From the NCBI GenBank assembly GCA_020850315.1, contig JADZEY010000045.1, positions 1 to 64,000 of the forward strand: a stretch of 64,000 bases of DNA, written 5' to 3'. This document shows positions 33,698-42,350 of the stretch, piece after piece; position 1 is the stretch's first letter, and each line of letters starts with the position of its first letter. The DNA comes from Armatimonadota bacterium (lineage in GTDB: Bacteria > Bacteroidota > Ignavibacteria > OLB7). The notes beneath the pieces are model-generated. The model did no database searches. It had not been told where the DNA came from and worked only from the letters and a program-made list of their open reading frames with translations. The translations under genes and the position numbers were made by a program.

Positions 33698-34351
33698 TTA
33701 CAGCCCTGTTGATCCGAATAGCTGCGCTTTCACCGAAATCGTCTCGCCAACTTTGCTGCCGATTGTCCCGCGCGAACCGGCTACGTTGTAGTCCTTCAGC
33801 GAGACGGTGAAATCGGCAGTGATGGAGACCAAATCGCCTGGCGCACGCTTGCGGCTTACCGCGCTTTCGTCAATGTAGGTAAGGGTAAATGGGACGGTCA
33901 GCTGCTTGGTCACGCCGTGCATGGTGAAATTACCGGTGGCTTTGCCGGTTGCTTTGTTCCCTGAAACTTTCACATTGCTGACTGATGTGATTGCAAACGT
34001 GAGCGTTGGGAATTGGGCGGCATCCAGCCATGTTGCGCTGCGGATATGCTCATCACGCATATCGTTCCCTGACTTGAAGGTGGCCACTTGCGCACTCAGC
34101 GTCCCGCGAATCGTTGCAAGGTTCGATGGATCTAACGTTAGTGTGCCGGCTACCCCTTCGGCAGTCCCTTGTATCTTCTCTAACGGAGCGTCGCTGTTCC
34201 ATGTGAATTGGTTCTTCCCAACTTTGTCGCTCAGTTTTACGGTCTTTGTGCCACGGGCTTTTTTGGAAAGCGGCTGCGCGCTAAGGGTTGCGCTGGCCAG
34301 TGCCATCATGCCAACAAGAAGTGCGGCGGTTGCGATGCGTGCGATGTTCAT
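33698..34351 (-). CDS. YceI-family protein, exported
   Basis: A 217-residue second YceI homologue with a signal peptide (LLVGMMALASATLSAQPL). The barrel motifs are present: NQFTWNSDAPLEKIQGTAEG, MRDEHIRSATWLDAAQFPTLTF, TGNFTMHGVTKQLTVPFTL. It should act in the periplasm as a lipid or quinone carrier. Its start lies 76 bp downstream of a palindrome (34427-34448) that matches one in front of marR, so it is probably controlled by that regulator. Confidence 0.9.
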   Translation of the reverse strand: MNIARIATAALLVGMMALASATLSAQPLSKKARGTKTVKLSDKVGKNQFTWNSDAPLEKIQGTAEGVAGTLTLDPSNLATIRGTLSAQVATFKSGNDMRDEHIRSATWLDAAQFPTLTFAITSVSNVKVSGNKATGKATGNFTMHGVTKQLTVPFTLTYIDESAVSRKRAPGDLVSITADFTVSLKDYNVAGSRGTIGSKVGETISVKAQLFGSTGL

Positions 34352-34426
34352 TTGCTTCAGGTTTTGGATAAGTTTTTAAGGTGTTCTTGAGAGTTGCAAT
34401 CGTGATGACGAAGTAGTTGTTGTTCA

Positions 34427-34448
34427 GATTGTTGTTGCAACAACTATT
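34427..34448. promoter_or_regulatory. Predicted MarR operator before the exported yceI gene
   Basis: GTTGTTGCAACAAC (34431-34444) is a perfect 14-bp palindrome; its right flank CAACAACTATT repeats the arm of the site at 34955-34976. It lies between the marR stop and the yceI start. Size and symmetry fit MarR-family operators. That the neighbouring MarR binds it is inferred. Confidence 0.65.
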
Positions 34449-34461
34449 TGAGTAAAATTTT

Positions 34462-34929
34462 TTAGCCTGCCTCGCTGTAAATCTGCTCGCAGATGCGGGA
34501 AAGTGTTGCGCAATCGGCCTCGCTCACCTGATTGCTGAAGTGAGCCTCCTGCTGCTGCAACGTGCTGCTCATGGAGTCTATCACCCCCAACCCTTTCGGT
34601 GTGATCCTTGTGATTACCACGCGGCGATCTTCGGTTGAGCGGGCTCGCTCCACAAGGCCTTCCCGCTCCAGTGCGTCCAGCCGGCGGGTGACATCGGGGG
34701 AAGGGTGGATCATCCGCTCGGCGATTTCACCGCAAGGATGCCCCGCGTCCCCGGCACCTTTCAGGATGCGAAGAATGTTGTACTGCTGGTGCGTGATTCC
34801 GAACCCCGCGCACAGCCTGTCCATCGTTCCTTCAAGGAAGCTGGCGGCAACCAGAAGGTTCAGCATCGCCTCCTGATGAAGGCTCTGGAATCGCGCTTGC
34901 TTCAGCCGTTGTTTCAGTTTCTCTCCCAT
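34462..34929 (-). CDS. MarR-family transcriptional regulator
   Basis: Winged-helix dimeric repressor of about 155 residues that typically releases DNA on sensing phenolics, oxidants or other small molecules. The DNA-binding part reads ITHQQYNILRILKGAG ... GEIAERMIHPSPDVTRRLDALEREGLVERARSTEDRRVVITRITPKG in separate conserved blocks, with the wing DRR motif intact. I use the ATG at 34929 (MGEKLKQRL); the longer frame encodes a hydrophobic lead across the operator. It is divergent from the M16 peptidase gene, and matching palindromes flank it, suggesting autoregulation and control of the YceI gene. A cysteine in the DNA-binding region (HPCGEIAE) could be a redox sensor. Confidence 0.92.
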   Translation of the reverse strand: MGEKLKQRLKQARFQSLHQEAMLNLLVAASFLEGTMDRLCAGFGITHQQYNILRILKGAGDAGHPCGEIAERMIHPSPDVTRRLDALEREGLVERARSTEDRRVVITRITPKGLGVIDSMSSTLQQQEAHFSNQVSEADCATLSRICEQIYSEAG

Positions 34930-34954
34930 GACAAAGGCAAATATAAGCAATGAC

Positions 34955-34976
34955 AATAGTCGTTGCAACAATTATT
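34955..34976. promoter_or_regulatory. Predicted MarR operator before marR
   Basis: AATAGTCGTTGCAACAATTATT is a 22-bp palindrome with two mismatched pairs, centred between 34965 and 34966. It starts 26 bp upstream of the marR ATG and shares the GTTGCAAC core and AATAGT arm with the site at 34427-34448. It lies in the divergent gap with the M16 peptidase gene. Confidence 0.65.
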
Positions 34977-35187
34977 TTGCTGCCAGCGCATTTTTTTTCT
35001 GCTTCTTCGCTGGCGGTGCTATTTCTGCGATTCTGATTCCCCGCAATTGCCGTCTTGTTCTTTGCCGCAGTGGTCTGGTTCCATTGCTAAGGATTTTGGC
35101 ATTTGCTCCCCCACATTCCTTCCGTACTTTCGCTTTGCTCTCGCTCCCACTGATGTCCCGATTCAACAGCTTTTTTCTCAATCAACT

Positions 35188-38136
35188 ATGATGATCTTTT
35201 CTCGCACATCGCGACTGCTGCTGTGGTTTGTTGCCGCTACCTCTGTTCTGCAGGCCAAAGGGGGGAACACGCTTCCGGCAAAGGAACCTGCGCCCAGCTA
35301 CCCCTTTACCAGCGTCCCCGGCGACCCACTAAAAGCGCGCATCTACACGCTGAACAACGGGCTAACGGTGATGCTGTCGGTCAACCGCGACCAGCCACGC
35401 ATCTACACCTACATTGCCACCCGTGCCGGAAGCAAAAACGACCCGGCAACCAACACCGGATTGGCACACTACCTTGAACACCTATTGTTCAAAGGGACCG
35501 ACCGCTACGGCACGCAAGATTACGCAAAGGAGAAACCACTGCTTGAGCAGATTGACGCGCTGTACGAACGCTACAACACCACTACCGATCCCGCCGCACG
35601 GGGGGCAATCTATCACGCCATTGACTCGGTAAGTGGGCTGGCCGCCAAGTACGCAATTCCGAACGAGTACGACCGGATGATTGGTGCAATCGGTGGGGTG
35701 GGGTCCAATGCGTTTACGTCGTTCGAGGTGACGGCCTACGAGAGCGAAATCCCCAGCAACCAACTTGCCAACTGGCTAACGATTGAAGGGGAACGATTCC
35801 GCAATCCAATTCTGCGGCTGTTCCACACCGAGCTTGAGGCGGTGTATGAGGAGAAGAACATTTCGCTTGATGACGACGGCAACCGCGCCAACGAGGAGTT
35901 TATGCGGGCATTGTTCCCCCATCATCAGTATGGAACGCAGACCACCATCGGGACGATTGAGCATCTGAAGAACCCTTCATTGAAGGAGATTCGGAAGTTC
36001 TACCAGAACTGGTACGTGCCGAACAACATGGTGGTGATCCTTGCCGGTGACTTCGATCCCGACGAAGCTATCCAACTGATTGATAAGAGCTTCAGTTGGA
36101 TGCAGCAAAAGCCCACCCCGGCATTCACCGTGGCGCAGGAATCACCGATTACCTCGCCAGTGGTCAGAACAGTGATGGGGAAGGATGCGGAAAATCTCAC
36201 CATCGGATTCCGGTTCCCCGGCGCGCTGACCCGCGATGCCATGCTGATGGAGATGGTGGACTTACTGCTGGCCTACAAAGGGGCAGGGCTGATTGACCTG
36301 AACCTGAAGAAATCGCAAAAAGTGCTGGATGCTGGTAGCGGGGCGTATTTGATGAAAGATTACAGCACGCACGAACTAAGCGGGACACCAAAAGCGGGGC
36401 AAAGCCTTGAAGAAGTTCGCGACTTGCTGTTGCAGCAGATTGATATGGTGAAGGTTGGGAAGTTCACACAGGAAGACCTAACCGCCATTCTGCGGAACGT
36501 CCAGGCGGACCAGATGCGCCAACGCGAAAGCAATCCCGGTCGTGCTGGGTGGATGCTGGATGCGTTCATCTTGGGGGAGCGGTGGGAGGATAGAATCGCC
36601 AAAACGGAGCGGATGAAGAAGGTGACACGCCAGCAGATTATGGACTTTGCGCGGCAGAATTATGAGAACAACTACGTGATTGTGTACAAGCGGCAAGGGG
36701 AGAACAACCAAGTGGAGAAAGTGGAAAAGCCAGCAATCACCCCGGTGGAGCTGAACCGCGATGCCGTTAGCCCATTTGCCGAGAAAGTGATGGGCGCACA
36801 GCCAGCCGCAATCAAGCCAGTGTTTGTGGATTACCAGCACGACATCGCCCGCACCAAGCTGGCAAACGGAGCCCAGATGCTATCGGTGGCCAACACCGAC
36901 AACAGTTTGTTCACCCTTACGTGGATGTTCGAGCTTGGCCGCCGCAACAGCCGCACCTTCCCCACCGCTGCCAGCTACATGAAACTGATCGGTGCCGACA
37001 CGATGAGCGCGGCAACCATTGCCCGGAAATTCTTCGCGCTTGGTTGCAGCTTCAACATCGGCGTTGGCGACGACCGCATCAGCATCAGCGTCAGCGGATT
37101 GCAGGAGAATATGAACCCGGCATTGGATCTGCTCCACACGCTTATCGAAAAAGCAAAACCAGACCAAGCCGCGCTGGACAACATGGTAAAGCGCGAACTA
37201 AAAAGCCGTGCCGATGCCAAGCTGGACAAAGGGACTATCCTGTGGGGCGGGCTGTACAGCCATGCCATGTACGACGGCAAAAATCCTTTCAACGACCGCC
37301 TTTCCGAAACCGAGTTGCGGGGGCTGAAGGCCGAAGACCTTGTGCGGCAAATTCAATCGCTTCCCGGGTATCGGCATACGCTCCTGTATTACGGCCCTGC
37401 AAAAAAGGAAGAAGTAGCAAAGGCAGTGGCCCAGCATATGCCGATGAGCAAAACATTGAAAGAGCCGCCGAAGCCGTTCGAGTACACCCGCCAGGAGATG
37501 AAGGAGAACGTGGTGTATGTTGCCAACTATCCTGGCATGGTGCAATCGGAATTGATCTGGGTGCGGAAAGCTGGATCGTTCGATAAAAGCCTTGTGCCAA
37601 CTGCCGAGATGTTCAACCAGTATTTCGGTGGCGATATGTCGTCGGTGGTGTTCCAGACGATTCGGGAATCGAAGGCGTTGGCCTACAGTGCCAGCGCAGG
37701 TTTCCAGACCCCGGATCGGAAGGAGGATCCCAACTACATCATGGCCTACATCGGCACCCAAGCCGACAAGATGCCGGAGGCAATCGCAGGGATGAACGAG
37801 CTACTGACCACGCTTCCCGCATCGGATGGTGCGTTCCAAGTTGCCCGCGAATCCATGCGAAGCAAGCTGCAAACCCAGCGGGTGACCAAAATGGGAATCC
37901 TGTACAGCTACCTTGATGCCCAACGAATGGGCTACACCACCGACAGCCGCCGTGACCTTTATCAGGCATTGGACAACCTCAGTTTTTCCAGCATCGAAGC
38001 CTTCCACCGCAAGCAGTTCAGCGGCCAGCACTACGCCTACTGCGTGCTTGGCGACACCAGCAAAATGGATATGGAAGCCTTGCGGAAAGTAGGGCGTGTG
38101 GTGCAGGTCCCGATGGAGGAGTTGTTCGGCTACTAA
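35188..38136 (+). CDS. Secreted M16-family (pitrilysin-type) double-domain zinc peptidase
   Basis: From the ATG at 35188 the protein has 982 residues with a signal peptide (LLLWFVAATSVLQAKG). The inverted zinc motif HxxEH is at 94-98 (LAHYLEHLLFKGT), and the downstream glutamate region ELEAVYEEKN follows about 80 residues later. Two M16 repeat pairs follow: the first half through about 470, the second half with no HxxEH, as in insulinase-like single-chain forms. The clamp-shaped fold degrades peptides in the periplasm. The open frame extends upstream to 34963 but that part is unlike the family and overlaps the operator region. A 13-bp hairpin follows the stop. Confidence 0.93.
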   Translation: MMIFSRTSRLLLWFVAATSVLQAKGGNTLPAKEPAPSYPFTSVPGDPLKARIYTLNNGLTVMLSVNRDQPRIYTYIATRAGSKNDPATNTGLAHYLEHLLFKGTDRYGTQDYAKEKPLLEQIDALYERYNTTTDPAARGAIYHAIDSVSGLAAKYAIPNEYDRMIGAIGGVGSNAFTSFEVTAYESEIPSNQLANWLTIEGERFRNPILRLFHTELEAVYEEKNISLDDDGNRANEEFMRALFPHHQYGTQTTIGTIEHLKNPSLKEIRKFYQNWYVPNNMVVILAGDFDPDEAIQLIDKSFSWMQQKPTPAFTVAQESPITSPVVRTVMGKDAENLTIGFRFPGALTRDAMLMEMVDLLLAYKGAGLIDLNLKKSQKVLDAGSGAYLMKDYSTHELSGTPKAGQSLEEVRDLLLQQIDMVKVGKFTQEDLTAILRNVQADQMRQRESNPGRAGWMLDAFILGERWEDRIAKTERMKKVTRQQIMDFARQNYENNYVIVYKRQGENNQVEKVEKPAITPVELNRDAVSPFAEKVMGAQPAAIKPVFVDYQHDIARTKLANGAQMLSVANTDNSLFTLTWMFELGRRNSRTFPTAASYMKLIGADTMSAATIARKFFALGCSFNIGVGDDRISISVSGLQENMNPALDLLHTLIEKAKPDQAALDNMVKRELKSRADAKLDKGTILWGGLYSHAMYDGKNPFNDRLSETELRGLKAEDLVRQIQSLPGYRHTLLYYGPAKKEEVAKAVAQHMPMSKTLKEPPKPFEYTRQEMKENVVYVANYPGMVQSELIWVRKAGSFDKSLVPTAEMFNQYFGGDMSSVVFQTIRESKALAYSASAGFQTPDRKEDPNYIMAYIGTQADKMPEAIAGMNELLTTLPASDGAFQVARESMRSKLQTQRVTKMGILYSYLDAQRMGYTTDSRRDLYQALDNLSFSSIEAFHRKQFSGQHYAYCVLGDTSKMDMEALRKVGRVVQVPMEELFGY

Positions 38137-38158
38137 GCCTTTGCGAAAACCACTACCC

Positions 38159-38190
38159 AGCGGCACACAGCATGGTAGCTGTGTGCCGCT
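38159..38190. terminator. Strong hairpin after the M16 gene
   Basis: A perfect 13-bp GC-rich stem (38159-38171 with 38178-38190) and a 6-base loop follow the peptidase stop by 22 bases. The T-run is weak (TCTGCAT), so it may act as a terminator or as a transcript-end stabiliser. Confidence 0.6.
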
Positions 38191-38329
38191 TCTGCATCGG
38201 CGGTCAGTGGCTTTTGCGTGGCGTGATAGAAATGGATATTGCTACGCTATCTCTATGTTTGCGGGGCGGGCATATCAACCGCGGCTCCCGTTCTCTGTTG
38301 GCCACATCTTCACCGATACGTTTGAACGC

Positions 38330-40192
38330 ATGGCACTCCCTTCACTTCGTCATCTGCTTGATTCCGCCACCGTAACCTTGCGACGGTTCCCGCTGGTGTT
38401 GTTTACATCGGCCAGCGCGGCTGTTGCGGTTATGGCCGAGACACGCCAACACCGTATCCCAGCAGTGTTGGGTTTGGGGATTTCCCTGCTGTTTGCCATT
38501 GCCATCATTGCCGAGCGGCGCGGCTGGAAACCGGCAACAACAATCGGGGCGAACGCCCTGGGAGTGGGTTTCCTTCTGTTCTATTTCTTCTCGCTTCCCA
38601 CCCGTGACCTTGAGCTGCCGGATGCTATTCGATTAGCCTTGCTGTCGTTGGCCACGCATCTGCTTTGTGCCTTCGGTCCGTTTGTTGGGCGGGGATACGG
38701 GAATGGGTTCTGGAAGTACAACCAAACGCTGTTTCTCCGCACACTTACCGCCGCGCTGTTCAGCGTAACCCTGTATGCTGGGCTTGGGCTTGCGGTGTTG
38801 GCCGCCGATAAGCTGTTAGAAATCGAACCGTACAAGAATATCTACCTTGATCTTTTCTGTGTGATTGCTGGAGTGTTCAACACGTGGTTCTTCCTTGCCG
38901 GCGTTCCCAAGCCTATCGGTGCGTTGTCCGATTCCAGCGATTACCCCAAAGGGCTGAAAATCTTCAGCCAGTACGTGCTGATTCCGTTGGTAGGCATCTA
39001 TGCTCTGATCCTCTATCTCTACTCCGCAAAAATTCTTCTCAGCTGGAGCTGGCCAATCGGCTGGACCTCCATGCCGGTGTTCATTTTTTCGGTGGCGGGG
39101 ATTTTGGCCTTCCTTCTCCTCTATCCAATTCGCGAGCGCGAGGAACACCGCTGGATTGCCACCTACGCCCGTTGGTTCTTCTATCTGTTGCTGCCCCTTA
39201 CCTCGCTTCCGGTGCTGGCAATGTGGCAGCGCATCGGCGATTATGGCTTTACCGAGCAGCGCTATTTGGGGCTGGTGTTGGCGGTGTGGCTTGCTGGGTT
39301 GGCACTCTTTATGATTCTAACGCGGCAACGGAGCATCCGCATTATCCCGATCAGCCTGTGTATTGTTGCGGCAGTGGTCACGTATGGCCCTTGGAGTGCC
39401 ACCAGCGTCAGCATTGCCAGCCAGACCGCACGGCTGGAGCAGTTGCTGGTTCAATCCAATCTCTTGAAAGATGGCAAGATTCTTCCCACAACACCAGCCC
39501 CGGACCCGGCCCAAGCGGATACGATCCGGAGCTTGTTCCAGTTCCTGAGGGAGCGTGACGGGTTGGGTGAGGTGAGGCAGTGGTTCGGCAGCGAAGCCGG
39601 GGCCATTCCTCTGACGGCTGAACAGATTGAGTGGAAGCTGGGCGTTGTCTATCCAGGTGAGTATGGGGATGCACGCCCACCACGCCCTATTTGGAAATCG
39701 TTCACGTTGCAGCAGAGCTCCACCAGCGATAGCCGCGCCGTTGATGTTGCAGGGTTTAGCCTATACGTGCGGATGTCCGGGTCCAGGGGCATAGACTGGG
39801 AAAAGCAAACACCGTTGGGCACGGTTTCCTTCGATAGCGAACGCGGGGTTGTGCTCTTCAGCACCACAACGGCGGGGGGGGCGGCACTGGAGATTAACCT
39901 TGCCGAGCGGGCATTGCAGCTTGCCGACAGTGTGAGCAAGAGGGGTTCCCCCGCAGCCGATCGCCAACGTGAAGAGGGGGAGAACCCACCACAGGGGAGA
40001 GTAACGGTGCAGGTGGAGGATGCGACGCTGGAGTTCGATAGCCAGCAATCACAGAACCCTGTGGTGGTGATGGAGCGGACACTTGGGACCCGCACCATCC
40101 GCTGCATCGTGCGCACGCTAAACGCCTCCATTGCCCCGGAAGGCCGGCAAGCACAGATTCGTTTTTTGGATGCGGATGTGTTGGTGAAGTAG
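38330..40192 (+). CDS. DUF4153 multi-pass membrane protein
   Basis: From the ATG at 38330 the protein has 620 residues. About ten to twelve hydrophobic helices occupy residues 10-375 (VLFTSASAAVAVMA; LGISLLFAIAIIAERRG; YVLIPLVGIYALILYLY). The middle motif YPKGLKIFSQYVLIPL and the EIEPYKNIYLDLF stretch match the DUF4153 family of uncharacterised membrane proteins. The C-terminal 240 residues are soluble and beta-rich, probably periplasmic. Function unknown. An in-frame ATG at 38255 gives a longer form that lacks family support. Confidence 0.85.
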   Translation: MALPSLRHLLDSATVTLRRFPLVLFTSASAAVAVMAETRQHRIPAVLGLGISLLFAIAIIAERRGWKPATTIGANALGVGFLLFYFFSLPTRDLELPDAIRLALLSLATHLLCAFGPFVGRGYGNGFWKYNQTLFLRTLTAALFSVTLYAGLGLAVLAADKLLEIEPYKNIYLDLFCVIAGVFNTWFFLAGVPKPIGALSDSSDYPKGLKIFSQYVLIPLVGIYALILYLYSAKILLSWSWPIGWTSMPVFIFSVAGILAFLLLYPIREREEHRWIATYARWFFYLLLPLTSLPVLAMWQRIGDYGFTEQRYLGLVLAVWLAGLALFMILTRQRSIRIIPISLCIVAAVVTYGPWSATSVSIASQTARLEQLLVQSNLLKDGKILPTTPAPDPAQADTIRSLFQFLRERDGLGEVRQWFGSEAGAIPLTAEQIEWKLGVVYPGEYGDARPPRPIWKSFTLQQSSTSDSRAVDVAGFSLYVRMSGSRGIDWEKQTPLGTVSFDSERGVVLFSTTTAGGAALEINLAERALQLADSVSKRGSPAADRQREEGENPPQGRVTVQVEDATLEFDSQQSQNPVVVMERTLGTRTIRCIVRTLNASIAPEGRQAQIRFLDADVLVK

Positions 40193-40272
40193 GAGTTTAT
40201 CTATGAGGGAACCCATCCTGTCTTAATCGCTCTCTTCTCCCCCCCGAATCAACAGAAGCCCCAAACAACGCG

Positions 40273-40707
40273 CTACACAACCCCAGATAAATCATCCAGC
40301 CCCCGCTCCAACCGGTCGTGAAGGATGCGGGATTTGATGGCGATTTCTATCAGCCGTGCACGGTCGCGGTCGGCGCGGGCAATGGTTAGCGTCCGCTGAA
40401 CATCGCCGCTTCCTGGAATCCCAGCAAACGCGGCAAGGCTGCGAGCATGAAGGATAAACCGCGCCGGGCGGATCAGCGATTCTTTCAGTTCAACACCATC
40501 CAGCGATTCCATCGGCAGCCGAACGGTCTGCACCTCGCTGGTCCGTTCTTCCACCCCGCGCGAACTCATCACCGAATGGTTCTGCCGGAACTCCATCACT
40601 ACCCCTTCTACTTCCAGACGTAGTATCCCCTTGACTTGCGTGCTAATCACTTCGTTGCCGTTCATGGTGTCGAACGCAATCGTGAATGGAAGAACTGTGG
40701 GATCCAT
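40273..40707 (-). CDS. Hypothetical protein with PilZ/PH-like beta core
   Basis: A 144-residue cytoplasmic-looking protein not recognised by family. It alternates beta strands (TQVKGILRLEVEGVVMEFRQN; TVRLPMESLDGVELKESL) with a C-terminal helix (ARLIEIAIKSRILHDRLERGL). The strand order and charged edges recall PH-like small domains, but that is a guess. It is isolated between two rightward genes and has no obvious promoter motif. Confidence 0.55.
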   Translation of the reverse strand: MDPTVLPFTIAFDTMNGNEVISTQVKGILRLEVEGVVMEFRQNHSVMSSRGVEERTSEVQTVRLPMESLDGVELKESLIRPARFILHARSLAAFAGIPGSGDVQRTLTIARADRDRARLIEIAIKSRILHDRLERGLDDLSGVV

Positions 40708-40986
40708 CGCGGTTGTTAATTATTTGTTGAGCTGTATCGGTAAACTACGCTAAACGGTCTGGAGTAAGCAACAGGAAGGCATTCCCTGCGGAGATGTAGC
40801 AGAACTTGGAGATCACCATGCATGACCTTGTAGCTGCAAAAATCACCCCATGGATTCACCCCATCGGGTGATGCGGCTCACCCTTGTTGGGGGCTACGTT
40901 TGTACCTGTCAGCCAAGCAATGCAGCACGGCACACGCTGCGGCTGGCACGGCAACACAACAAGAACAAGCAACCAACCCGATAGCG

Positions 40987-41226
40987 ATGAACGACGCAAC
41001 CCGCACTGGCAAAAACTACACGATTCGTGTTCGCGAAAAACTGGATCGGCGATGGGAGGAGTGGTTCAATGGAATGGTGATCACCACCGATTCGGAAGGA
41101 ACCCTGCTGACGGGGGTTTTGCCAGATCAATCGGCGTTGCATGGCATTATTGCAACCATTCACCGCTTGGGTTTGCAGTTGGTTGCCGTTGTTCCGCAGG
41201 ATGCTACCGATTCGCCAAAACAATAA
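40987..41226 (+). CDS. Small conserved hypothetical protein found near LuxR regulators
   Basis: A 79-residue protein starting MNDATRTGKNYTIRVREKL. The pattern of a strand, an R/W motif (LDRRWEEWFNGM), a T-L-L-T-G turn and then DQSALHGIIATIHRLGLQL matches a widespread uncharacterised small family seen in actinobacteria, Chloroflexi and others, often near MalT-like LuxR proteins, as here (42351-45125). It probably is a small ferredoxin-like-fold protein; no function is known. Upstream residues in the frame are Ala/Gln-rich and not part of the family. Confidence 0.75.
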   Translation: MNDATRTGKNYTIRVREKLDRRWEEWFNGMVITTDSEGTLLTGVLPDQSALHGIIATIHRLGLQLVAVVPQDATDSPKQ

Positions 41227-41275
41227 CCACCGACAACCACCATCAACAACTATGATACTGGAGAGATCATCACCA

Positions 41276-41752
41276 ATGAAACGCCACCACACTATTCTTG
41301 CAGCATTGCTGCTGCTTGTTGCAACCACCATACTAACCGGTTGCCTTGATGACGAGAATCCCCACAGCCCCACCGCCACACGGCTGTTGGCAGCCAACAT
41401 TAACGGAACCGACTGGAGCGCAACATCACCATCGGCCACCAGAGTTATTCCGCCAGCCGCCACGACGGTTGTGGGGTCTGGCGGGGATACGCAACTGACG
41501 CTGAATATCGGCGCCGCCGCCACTGGCACGTATCAATTAGGGGGAGCAACGCATGTGGCGCTCTGCAGATACAACGGCAAAGAGTTCACCACAAACCACA
41601 CTGGCGCCAGCGGAACCATCACCATTACCGCTTACGATGAAGCCACAAAACTGCTAACCGGAACCTTCACCTTCACAGCCCGCACCGCCGCCGGCGATAG
41701 CATCACCGTCAACAACGGACGGTTTGTGAATGTGAAATGGGCCGAGCAATAA
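41276..41752 (+). CDS. Lipoprotein, DUF6252-like
   Basis: A 158-residue protein with a lipoprotein signal (ATTILTGC, Cys at about 23). The mature domain begins AANINGTDWSATS, the characteristic strand of the DUF6252 family of small Bacteroidota surface lipoproteins. The rest is Thr- and Gly-rich beta sequence ending VNNGRFVNVKW. I chose the ATG at 41276 over upstream frames because the lipobox then falls at the right distance. It follows the small conserved gene by 49 bp; role unknown. Confidence 0.75.
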   Translation: MKRHHTILAALLLLVATTILTGCLDDENPHSPTATRLLAANINGTDWSATSPSATRVIPPAATTVVGSGGDTQLTLNIGAAATGTYQLGGATHVALCRYNGKEFTTNHTGASGTITITAYDEATKLLTGTFTFTARTAAGDSITVNNGRFVNVKWAEQ

Positions 41753-42350
41753 CCCCTGCATCGCCATAGCCCCCCGCCCCCATTCATCACAGCATTGGGC
41801 CACGCGACTGGGCCGCCCGATTAGGATAAGCAACGGAAGGAACACCTCAGCAAAAAAGACGCTTGGGAAAGAGAGAGAGAGAATGAGAGAGAGAACGAGA
41901 GAGCACTATCCCAAGCCATATCACCACCATCACAGCACCGCTCACGGCGTGCGATGCGCCACCCCGCACGCAGCGCACCCCCAACCCCATCCGTACCGAA
42001 CCGCAGGGGCAACGTAGGCTTATGCAGACCAGCCGACCAGCCCCTGCGGTGGGGAACTACAACACAAAAAAACAATGAACAAGGAAGCCACAGCACATCA
42101 ACCAACCATAGAAGCATCCGCTTGCCGGGGAGATGCTTCCATGGCTTCATCAACAGCAGAAACCGAGCGGCAGTTGGGGCAGATGCGGTTGGAAACGACC
42201 CAAGCTGCCACCATCCAGCGGACGATAATTGTGATACGGCGGGAAGGACAACGATTGGGCCACGGCTGAATCGCGTAGGAAGAAGCGTGGTAATCAGAAG
42301 GCCAACAGTATATTCCGCCACGGGGAAGCAGGGGGAACCCTTGCTCTGCC
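41753..42350. other. Non-coding interval with GA-rich tract
   Basis: No believable gene is seen in these 600 bases. The clearest element is a GA-dinucleotide-like tract at 41868-41903. Open frames on the minus strand here are unlike known proteins and extend into the LuxR gene. The regulator's promoter must lie here, but no consensus is clear. Confidence 0.6.
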
